Positions 1-5,057 of a stretch of 5,057 bases of DNA are shown here, in pieces. The notes under the pieces are model-generated. The model was not told the origin of the DNA. It ran no database searches and saw nothing but the letters and a program-made list of their open reading frames with translations. The DNA is taken from positions 1 through 5,057 of the forward strand of contig CAZVOD010000148.1 in assembly GCA_964628385.1 (NCBI GenBank), read 5' to 3'. Made by a program: the position numbers and the translations under genes. Positions within the stretch are counted from its first letter, which is position 1. Each line of letters starts with the position of its first letter. This DNA comes from JANQPA01 sp964628385 (GTDB lineage: Bacteria; Bacteroidota; Bacteroidia; Chitinophagales; Saprospiraceae).

Positions 1-222
1 CAATTAAAAACAGAATTCTATGATGAGGATGGTTACCTTGTCAATACCATGCTTGGTAAGGACATCAAAAAGATGGACGATCGCATGTTACCATCACGGC
101 TGGAGGTAATTCCCGCTGATGAAGATGGCCACAAGACAATTGTCGAGTACAAAGCTCTGAAATTCAATGATTCTATTGATAAAGGTTTCTTTTCCCTGCA
201 AAATATGAAGCGAGTGAGGTAG
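1..222 (+). CDS. LolA-like outer membrane lipoprotein-sorting protein, C-terminal part (5' end outside window)
   Basis: This is the last 73 codons of a gene whose start lies upstream of the window; frame 1 is open from the first base to the TAG at 220-222. The translation opens QLKTEFYDEDGYLVNTMLGK and ends SLQNMKRVR. The pattern of a 'YDEDG-L' strand, a 'MLPSRLEVIP' strand, 'GHKTIVEY', then 'FFSLQNMKR' at the terminus matches what I remember of the C-terminal half of LolA-like lipoprotein-sorting proteins (the PF17131-type family), which are periplasmic and fold as a half-barrel with a hydrophobic cavity. Known members of this fold carry acylated or other hydrophobic cargo. The signal peptide and cavity-lining N-terminal half cannot be seen. 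The stop is 24 bases before the first permease start, so the gene is probably the upstream member of the same operon. Cargo is unknown; family assignment is fairly secure, function is inferred. Confidence 0.82.
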   Translation, partial: QLKTEFYDEDGYLVNTMLGKDIKKMDDRMLPSRLEVIPADEDGHKTIVEYKALKFNDSIDKGFFSLQNMKRVR

Positions 223-246
223 CCAATTTTAACCTAATATTTAAAA

Positions 247-1458
247 ATGATCCTCAAACTATCCTGGCGCAACATTTGGAGGAACAAGCGAAGAACACTG
301 ATCACAGCCGCTTCTATTCTTTTTGCTGTTCTTTTCGCTTCTTTCATGCAGTCGCTCCAGGAGGGAGCTTGGAATAACATGATTGACAATACGGTCAATT
401 TTTATTTTGGCTATGCTCAAGTGCACAAAAAGGGGTACTGGGAGGAACAAACAATCAATAAAGCTTTTGACTGGAAAGCGATCAAAGATAAGATCAAAGC
501 ATCAGAGGGCGTAAAAGAAGTGATCCCTCGTTTGGAATCCTTCGCGTTGGCGTCTACAGGAGAGCATACGAAAGGGGCGCTGGTCGTCGGAATATCACCG
601 GAAGAAGAGACCAACCTGACCGGCCTTAAGGATCGCCTGGTAAGTGGGGCGTATCTGGAAGCACAAGATTCAGCAGTGATGGTGGCTTCCGGTTTGGCAG
701 AGCTTTTGGATTTGTCGCTGGGAGATACGCTGTATCTTATTTCGCAAGGGTATCATGGGGTGAATGCAGCGGGGCGTTACATCGTAAAAGGTATAGTTAA
801 ATTTCCTTCGCCGGACCTCAATAAGCAATTAGTGTATTTGCCGATTGATGCAGCGCAGTGGTTTTACGGAGCTGATGGCCTGGCTACTTCCGTGGTGCTG
901 GGCATAGATAACAGCGGTAAGGTAGACGAAGTTATGCAGCAGGTACCACAGCAGCTGGACACCATTCAGTACGAGCTGATGGCCTGGCAGGAGATGATGC
1001 CAGAACTACTGGAGGCCAAAGCCCTGGATAGCGCCGGCAATACGATCGTTTATTTTATCCTGTATATGATCATAGCTTTTGGAATCTTTGGTACTATATT
1101 AATGATGACAAAAGAGCGCTCCTATGAATTTGGCGGTTTGATCGCCATTGGTATGGATCGCTGGAAATTGGCGCTCACTGTATGGCTGGAAATTATTATG
1201 CTGGCATTACTGGGAGCATTTGCTGGCATTGTGGTGAGTATTCCGCTTGTATGGTATTTTCATATCAACCCTATACGCTTTAGTGGAGAATACGCTGCTT
1301 CTATGGAGAAATTCGGCTTTGAGCCCATTTTTCCAACTACCCTCGATAGCTCTATTTTTATTATGCAGGCCATTATTGTTTTGATCATGGCTGCTTTACT
1401 GGCAGTTTATCCATGGTTGGTTATTAGAAAGCTAAAACCTGTGGAGGCCATGAAGTAG
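247..1458 (+). CDS. ABC transporter permease, MacB/LolE (FtsX) type, first of a pair
   Basis: The product is a 403-residue inner-membrane permease. It opens with the family's amphipathic 'LSWRNIWRNKRRT' segment (residues 5-17), then TM1 at about 18-36. A large periplasmic MacB-PCD-like domain follows at about 37-265, then TM2 at about 266-288. The cytoplasmic coupling segment containing 'YEFGGLIAIGMDRWK' (293-307) is expected to contact the ATPase. TM3 (about 309-337) and TM4 (about 369-393) precede the typical tail 'RKLKPVEAMK'. There is no fused ATP-binding domain, so the arrangement resembles LolC/LolE more than Escherichia coli MacB. In known members, ATP hydrolysis in the cytoplasm drives movement of the periplasmic domain rather than transport through a channel. 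The ATG at 247 is chosen because it places the conserved N-terminal motif right at the start; the leader is A/T-rich with no Shine-Dalgarno. It probably pairs with the permease at 1542-2771. Substrate is not readable from sequence. Confidence 0.93.
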   Translation: MILKLSWRNIWRNKRRTLITAASILFAVLFASFMQSLQEGAWNNMIDNTVNFYFGYAQVHKKGYWEEQTINKAFDWKAIKDKIKASEGVKEVIPRLESFALASTGEHTKGALVVGISPEEETNLTGLKDRLVSGAYLEAQDSAVMVASGLAELLDLSLGDTLYLISQGYHGVNAAGRYIVKGIVKFPSPDLNKQLVYLPIDAAQWFYGADGLATSVVLGIDNSGKVDEVMQQVPQQLDTIQYELMAWQEMMPELLEAKALDSAGNTIVYFILYMIIAFGIFGTILMMTKERSYEFGGLIAIGMDRWKLALTVWLEIIMLALLGAFAGIVVSIPLVWYFHINPIRFSGEYAASMEKFGFEPIFPTTLDSSIFIMQAIIVLIMAALLAVYPWLVIRKLKPVEAMK

Positions 1459-1541
1459 TCAAGGGAACGAGCAGTACCTGGCCAGATACAAAATGGGTTA
1501 TAAGCAGTTCTGTCGAAGGGCTTAACGGAAAAAATACAATT
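1459..1541 (+). other. Intergenic spacer between the two permease genes
   Basis: This 83-base gap is the longest within the presumed operon. I see no terminator-like GC hairpin followed by a T run and no Bacteroidota -7 box (TAnnTTTG). It contains a perfect 8-base palindrome, CTGGCCAG, at 1478-1485, which is short enough to be chance. The frame of the downstream permease stays open back to a TAG at 1425-1427, but has no ATG, GTG or TTG codon before 1542, so the spacer is not a missed N-terminal extension with an ordinary start. The last bases before the ATG (about 1529-1541) are A-rich, as expected for translation initiation in this phylum. Confidence 0.6.
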
Positions 1542-2771
1542 ATGAATACGATACTCATACTAGCATGGCGAAATATCTGGCGAAGCCCTACCCGGTCAAT
1601 GGTAGTAGTAGCAGCTACAGCATTGGGGATTTGGGCGGCTATGTTCATGACAGGCTTTACCAATGGTATGTCCAAAAGCTATGTTAGAAGTGCCGTAGAG
1701 CTGATTTATTCTCATATTCAGCTGCATGACAAGCGGTATATGGAAGAAAAAAAAGCCGCTTACGTACTGGATAAGTTGAATAAGATTGAAAAAATGCTGG
1801 AGCGTGCTCCAGAAGTGGCACACTGGGCCCCCCGGCTGGTAGTCAATGGCATGATCGCTTCCAGCCAGCTTACGCGCGGAGTGATCATAAAAGGAGTGGA
1901 GCCTGACCTGGAGCAAGAGGTCAGCACATTGCCAGAAAAGGTAGTAGAGGGGCATTTTTTTGAGGAAAAAAGAAAAAATCAGTTAGTGATCGGACGAAAG
2001 CTGGCAGAGCAGCTAAATGCCCGACTTAGGTCCAAGCTGGTTCTGACTTTGCAGGATACCAGCGGAACTATCACAGCAGGGGCCTTTCGGGTAGCGGGTA
2101 TTTTTGAATCTGGCAATACGCCCTTTGATGAGCGTACAGTTTATGTCAAAAGAGAGGATCTCAATACGATTTTAATTGGAAAAAAAGAACTATTGGCCGC
2201 TCATGAAATAGCATTAATGCTTGAAAATACTGATCAGATAGAGCAATTTGAAGATTATTTGGCCGCTATTTTTCCTACAGTTCAGGTAGATACTTATAGA
2301 GAGCTATCACCTGACCTCAGGCTTTACGAGACCCAAATCAGCAATGTCTCTTTAATCTATTTGGGAGTAATCATGCTGGCTTTGGTCTTTGGCATTATCA
2401 ACACGATGCTGATGGCCGTTTTAGAGCGCGTACGGGAGTTAGGGATGCTTATGGCTATAGGGATGAACAAGGCAAAGGTGTTTTTTATGATTGTCCTTGA
2501 AACGCTTTTGTTGGGTTTGATAGGCGGCCCACTAGGATTATTTTTAGGTTGGATAATAAATTGGTATTTTAGCAATTACGGTATAAATTTATCTGCTTTT
2601 TCTCAAAGTCTCAAAGAGTTTGGGTTATCACAACAGGTGTTCTTTGAACTAGACAGAGCAGTTTACATTCAGGTACCCGTCGCTGTGGTTATCACCGCTT
2701 TATTGGCTTCTATTTATCCGGCATTAAAAGCGATCAGGCTCAGGCCAGTAGATGCTATCAGGAAGATTTAA
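1542..2771 (+). CDS. ABC transporter permease, MacB/LolE (FtsX) type, second of a pair
   Basis: The product is a 409-residue paralogue of the preceding permease with the same plan. It has the N-terminal 'LAWRNIWRSPTRS' motif (7-19), TM1 at about 20-38, a periplasmic domain at about 39-267, and TM2 at about 268-292. The coupling segment 'LERVRELGMLMAIGMNK' (294-310) is followed by TM3 at about 314-340, TM4 at about 375-395, and the tail 'IRLRPVDAIRKI'. Inside the periplasmic domain, 'VAGIFESGNTPFDERTVYV' (184-202) is a hallmark stretch of LolE-like permeases as I know them. The two permeases match in outline (both have 'QVH/QLH..GY/RY.EE' after TM1) but have diverged widely, so they most likely form a heterodimer like LolC-LolE. 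The first possible start codon in this open frame is the ATG at 1542. Its stop is 14 bases before the ATPase gene, which implies translational co-expression. The transported cargo is unknown. Confidence 0.94.
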   Translation: MNTILILAWRNIWRSPTRSMVVVAATALGIWAAMFMTGFTNGMSKSYVRSAVELIYSHIQLHDKRYMEEKKAAYVLDKLNKIEKMLERAPEVAHWAPRLVVNGMIASSQLTRGVIIKGVEPDLEQEVSTLPEKVVEGHFFEEKRKNQLVIGRKLAEQLNARLRSKLVLTLQDTSGTITAGAFRVAGIFESGNTPFDERTVYVKREDLNTILIGKKELLAAHEIALMLENTDQIEQFEDYLAAIFPTVQVDTYRELSPDLRLYETQISNVSLIYLGVIMLALVFGIINTMLMAVLERVRELGMLMAIGMNKAKVFFMIVLETLLLGLIGGPLGLFLGWIINWYFSNYGINLSAFSQSLKEFGLSQQVFFELDRAVYIQVPVAVVITALLASIYPALKAIRLRPVDAIRKI

Positions 2772-2785
2772 ATTTTTTCAATAAA

Positions 2786-3478
2786 ATGATAGGTATAAAA
2801 GGAATAACAAAAACTTATAATCCAGAGAAAATTCCCGTACACGCTTTAAAGGGCGTCGATTTGACAATAGGGGATGGAGAGTTCACAGCTATTGTAGGGC
2901 CTTCGGGCTCAGGAAAGACTACTCTATTGAATATCATTGGAGGTCTTGATCGGCCTACCGAAGGAACAATCTCTATTGATGGTACAGATATATCAGAATT
3001 GAGCGACAACGAGCTGATAGACTTCAGGAAAAAGCATATTGGCTTCGTATTTCAGGCTTATAATTTGATTCCTGTATTGACAGCTAAAGAAAATGTAGAG
3101 TTTGTTATGCTCTTGCAGGGCCGTTCCCGGAAGGAGCGCAATGAGCGCGTAAAGGAATTATTAAAAGCAGTAGGCCTGGATAATAAAATAGAAAAAAGGC
3201 CGGCTGAGCTTTCCGGTGGGCAGCAGCAGCGGGTAGCTGTAGCCAGAGCATTAGCACCAAAGCCTACTTTCATCCTCGCAGATGAGCCCACTGCTAACCT
3301 TGATTCAGCCTCTACTGCCAATTTATTGGATATGATGGCGGATCTTAACAAAAAAGAAAATATAACCTTTATTTTTTCTACTCACGATCAACGGGTCATT
3401 GACAGGGCGCGCCGTGTGGTAACGCTTGTCGATGGAAAAGTCTCCGGTGATGTAGCTCAAAATAGGCCCGAAGATTAG
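2786..3478 (+). CDS. ABC transporter ATP-binding protein, LolD/MacB class
   Basis: The product is a 230-residue stand-alone nucleotide-binding subunit, the normal length for LolD/MacB/FtsE-class ATPases. All catalytic motifs are intact: Walker A 'GPSGSGKTT' (38-46), Q-loop 'FVFQAYNLIP' with Gln90, signature 'LSGGQQQRVAVARAL' (142-156), Walker B 'FILADEPT' with Glu167 as the catalytic base (162-169), D-loop 'NLD' (171-173), and switch His200 in 'STHD'. The 'QAYNLIPVLTAKENV' stretch is typical of the subfamily that works with MacB-type permeases. It should sit on the cytoplasmic face and power the two permeases encoded immediately upstream. The ATG at 2786 gives the standard short N-terminus before the first beta strand ('IGIKGITKTY'). 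The leader 'ttttttcaataaa' has no Shine-Dalgarno. FtsE is an alternative by sequence alone, but two large permeases next door argue against it. Confidence 0.96.
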   Translation: MIGIKGITKTYNPEKIPVHALKGVDLTIGDGEFTAIVGPSGSGKTTLLNIIGGLDRPTEGTISIDGTDISELSDNELIDFRKKHIGFVFQAYNLIPVLTAKENVEFVMLLQGRSRKERNERVKELLKAVGLDNKIEKRPAELSGGQQQRVAVARALAPKPTFILADEPTANLDSASTANLLDMMADLNKKENITFIFSTHDQRVIDRARRVVTLVDGKVSGDVAQNRPED

Positions 3479-3516
3479 CGCCCATAAGCCTGCCAAGTGG
3501 TCTAAAAAAGATACGA

Positions 3517-4671
3517 ATGCGATTTATTTTATCCAGTCTGATTTTTCTAGTACCTCTGGGGTTATTTTCACAAAATGAAGATACTAAAGACTGGGAATTA
3601 TCAGGTTACATCAAAAACCTTCAGGGCTTCTTTTTTTTCAATACTCCCATCCAGGATAGATTTTTGCAGGACAATCTCATTCACAACCGGCTCAATTTTA
3701 TCTGGTATGCCAACGAAAACCTCACGCTTAGAGCAGATTTACGATCCCGAATTTTCTTTGGGGACTTTGTGGAACAACAGCCGAATTACGCCCAAACGGT
3801 AGATAATGTCAACAACGACTACTTCGATTTATCGCTGGTGCTGTTGGACAGCAGAAGTTTTGTCGCTCACACTATGCTGGATAGAATTTACCTGGAATAT
3901 ATAAAAGGGGATTGGGAAATACGGTTGGGGCGGCAGCGCGTCAACTGGGGAGTAACAACGGTTTGGAATCCCAACGATGTTTTTAATGCTTTTGCTTTTA
4001 CTGATTTTGATTATGAAGAAAGGCCCGGTAGCGATGCCTTGAGAATCAAGCGATATACAGGTTTTGCTTCCAGTATAGAGCTAGCTGCCAAGTTGGCCGA
4101 CCGCATTGATGAAGCCGTCATTGCAGGTATGTGGAAGTTCAATGAATGGAACTATGATTTTCAATTGTTGGGGGGATGGGTACAGCAGCAATGGGCTATC
4201 GGAGGCGGTTGGGCCGGCAATATCAAAGAGGCAGGCTTTAAAGGAGAGTGGACCGTCTTCTTACCAGCAAGCGATCAACAAAAGACTAGCTTTGCTGCTT
4301 CTCTGGGATTAGATTATATTTTTGAAAATGAATTTTACCTCAATCTGGGATACCTGTACAACAGCCACGGCAGTACTCAAAGCAGTATAACCAATTTGTT
4401 TGACTTTGAACTATCTGCCCAGAATCTCTATCCTTATCGCCATGCGCTATTTCTACAGGGCAATTACCCCATAACACCGCTTCTGAATACAGGCCTGGCA
4501 GTCATTTATAGTCCTTTATCGATTCATCCGCTATTTCTCAATCCTAATTTTGCGGTATCTATTGCCACTAATTGGGATTTGGACCTGATTGGGCAGGTTG
4601 TCTTTAATGAGGAAGAGCAATATAAAAGCCCTTTACAAGCTGCATTCCTCAGGCTGAAGTACAGCTTTTAG
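3517..4671 (+). CDS. Predicted outer-membrane beta-barrel protein, possibly DUF1302-like
   Basis: The product is 384 residues and begins with a clear signal peptide: basic Arg2, a hydrophobic core at about 3-17, and a 'LFSQ' end with cleavage probably near residue 18-20. There is no lipobox cysteine. The mature part is rich in alternating polar/hydrophobic strands with aromatic edges and ends in Phe ('RLKYSF'), as outer-membrane barrels recognised by BamA do. The most distinctive stretch is 'LGRQRVNWGVTTVWNPNDVF' (137-156), followed by 'ERPGSDALR' (169-177). This recalls the 'GRQ..NWG' plus 'PGSEL' block of DUF1302-type barrels, but I cannot confirm the family by eye. In Proteobacteria, DUF1302 proteins occur with DUF1329 (LolA-like) proteins and RND transporters. 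Lying 38 bases after the ATPase with no terminator between, it probably belongs to the transporter operon and could receive or export its cargo. A simple porin is the alternative. Confidence 0.85.
   Translation: MRFILSSLIFLVPLGLFSQNEDTKDWELSGYIKNLQGFFFFNTPIQDRFLQDNLIHNRLNFIWYANENLTLRADLRSRIFFGDFVEQQPNYAQTVDNVNNDYFDLSLVLLDSRSFVAHTMLDRIYLEYIKGDWEIRLGRQRVNWGVTTVWNPNDVFNAFAFTDFDYEERPGSDALRIKRYTGFASSIELAAKLADRIDEAVIAGMWKFNEWNYDFQLLGGWVQQQWAIGGGWAGNIKEAGFKGEWTVFLPASDQQKTSFAASLGLDYIFENEFYLNLGYLYNSHGSTQSSITNLFDFELSAQNLYPYRHALFLQGNYPITPLLNTGLAVIYSPLSIHPLFLNPNFAVSIATNWDLDLIGQVVFNEEEQYKSPLQAAFLRLKYSF
4668..4671. other. Overlapping convergent stop codons (TTAG)
   Basis: The plus-strand barrel gene ends with TAG at 4669-4671 and the minus-strand gene ends with TAA, read from TTA at 4668-4670. 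The two coding regions therefore meet tail to tail with a four-base overlap and no intergenic space. Any transcription terminator for either gene has to lie within the other gene's coding sequence. I see no strong GC-rich hairpin with a T run on either side. Confidence 0.9.
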
Positions 4672-4994
4672 TTGTCGTCCAGCGTAAAGCGTAGTTGTAC
4701 CCCCAGGTTTTCTACAATTTTTCGGGCCTGTTCAAAAAAAGAAAGTCCTTCTGCCGGAAGCGGTGCCTTAGCCAGAAGTTGTACGACCACCGCTTTACCT
4801 TCAGCCTCTGGGTAATCCGTTTTGAGCCTTCCACTATCGTGATAGTTCAGATAATTATTCAGCTTTTCCTGAAGTAGTTCCAGGTGTTTATTCGTATCCT
4901 CCCAATCCAGATGATCTACAATAGTAAGGATAACCGTTTCTGATAAATCGTGAAATTCTATGAGGTCGATAATGTCAGTTTGTTCTATGGACAT
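4668..4994 (-). CDS. DUF6572-like small protein of unknown function
   Basis: The product is a 108-residue acidic, probably cytoplasmic protein with no signal peptide or membrane segment. The N-terminal half, 'TDIIDLIEFHDLSETVILTI' then 'VDHLDWEDTNKHLELLQEKL' (6-45), followed by 'NNYLNYHDSGRL', matches the pattern I associate with DUF6572: a short beta pair, the 'DHLDW' motif, and a helix with 'LLQEKLN.YL..' leading to a Gly turn. The second half (59-104) has a beta-alpha-beta look, with 'GKAVVVQLLAKAPL', the helix 'EGLSFFEQARKIVENLG' and the strand 'QLRFTL'. The function of this family is unknown to me. The start ATG (complement of 4992-4994) is preceded by the A/T-rich 'ccgccatcaatt' without a Shine-Dalgarno. 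It is on the opposite strand from the transporter operon, so a functional link is not implied. That it is a real gene, and not a shadow, is supported by the domain match and by its fit against the barrel gene's stop. Confidence 0.8.
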   Translation of the reverse strand: MSIEQTDIIDLIEFHDLSETVILTIVDHLDWEDTNKHLELLQEKLNNYLNYHDSGRLKTDYPEAEGKAVVVQLLAKAPLPAEGLSFFEQARKIVENLGVQLRFTLDDN

Positions 4995-5006
4995 AATTGA
5001 TGGCGG

Positions 5007-5057
5007 TTAAAAAGTTGGAGTAAAAAAATCTTCTACTGCCCTGTCGGTATTTGAAAA
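5007..5057 (-). CDS. Possible 3' end of another minus-strand gene (partial)
   Basis: Read on the minus strand from the right edge, one frame gives 16 codons, FSNTDRAVEDFFTPTF, then TAA (complement of 5007-5009), 12 bases before the start of the DUF6572-like gene. If real, it would be the C-terminus of an upstream gene co-transcribed with that small gene. A second minus-strand frame is also open over this short distance, so the assignment is weak. No domain can be recognised in so short a piece. Confidence 0.25.
   Translation of the reverse strand, partial: FSNTDRAVEDFFTPTF

Noticed and set aside
1493..1525. A 10-codon reading frame (MGYKQFCRRA) inside the spacer between the permease genes, a possible leader peptide.
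   Set aside because: It is very short, has no attenuator-like hairpins around it and no codon pattern suggesting regulation; chance explains it.
1743..1753. Poly-A run in the second permease gene (and a T8 run near 3631-3638 in the barrel gene) as phase-variation tracts.
   Set aside because: They encode ordinary Lys and Phe codons, are only about eight bases long in an A/T-moderate genome, and both frames are intact.
1596..1955. Long minus-strand open frame (119 codons) opposite the second permease.
   Set aside because: It lies entirely within a well-supported gene, and its translation is rich in His, Cys and Tyr with no recognisable domain, as expected of an antisense shadow.
3058..3351. 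Minus-strand open frame (97 codons) opposite the ATPase gene.
   Set aside because: It overlaps the intact signature, Walker B and D-loop codons of the ATPase; antisense shadows over conserved ABC genes are common.
247..3478. Interpretation as an FtsEX cell-division complex.
   Set aside because: FtsX is a single permease of about 300 residues; here there are two permeases of about 400 residues with large periplasmic domains.
247..3478. Interpretation as a MacAB-TolC drug efflux pump.
   Set aside because: The ATPase is not fused to a permease, no MacA-type adaptor is seen in the window, and the barrel does not look like TolC. An adaptor outside the window cannot be excluded.
3575..3802. Plus-strand frame-shifted open frame within the barrel gene, considered as a sign of a frameshift.
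   Set aside because: The barrel frame is continuous from signal peptide to terminal Phe, so nothing is broken.
4659..4700. Imperfect inverted repeat across the convergent stops (GTACAGCTTTTA against TAAAGC...TGTAC), a possible bidirectional terminator.
   Set aside because: The stem is broken by an unpaired stretch of about five bases, is AT-rich, and has no T run after it on either strand.
4695..4877. Plus-strand 60-codon open frame opposite the DUF6572-like gene.
   Set aside because: The minus-strand frame has the domain match and the better protein-like composition; the plus-strand product looks random.

Overview
The window looks like a chromosomal segment from a Bacteroidota bacterium. 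The evidence is the type of LolA-like protein at the left edge, A-rich gene leaders without Shine-Dalgarno sequences, a signal peptide ending in a Phe-Ser-Gln stretch, and a closing DUF6572-type gene. A Saprospiria-like lineage is possible, but I cannot fix the genus from this sequence. I see no RNA genes, mobile elements, CRISPR arrays or long repeats. The window is almost fully coding.

Layout: (1) positions 1-222 hold the last 73 codons of a periplasmic LolA-like outer-membrane lipoprotein-sorting protein. (2) 247-1458 and 1542-2771 hold two paralogous four-helix ABC permeases of the MacB/LolE (FtsX) fold. (3) 2786-3478 holds their separate ATPase, of the LolD/MacB class. (4) 3517-4671 holds a secreted outer-membrane beta-barrel protein. 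These five genes share one strand with gaps of 24, 83, 14 and 38 bases and no visible terminator between them, so they are probably one operon. (5) 4668-4994 on the minus strand is a small DUF6572-like gene that converges on the barrel gene, with the two stop codons overlapping. A possible 3' end of another minus-strand gene sits at the right edge.

How the genes may work together: the two permeases and the ATPase form a LolCDE-like or MacB-like mechanotransmission transporter in the inner membrane. A LolA-fold protein is a typical periplasmic carrier of acyl chains or other hydrophobic cargo. The barrel protein supplies an outer-membrane component. The operon therefore encodes candidates for every step of a trans-envelope lipid or lipoprotein route, with a beta-barrel where Proteobacteria use the lipoprotein LolB. 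Family membership is well supported; the shared pathway and its cargo are inference.
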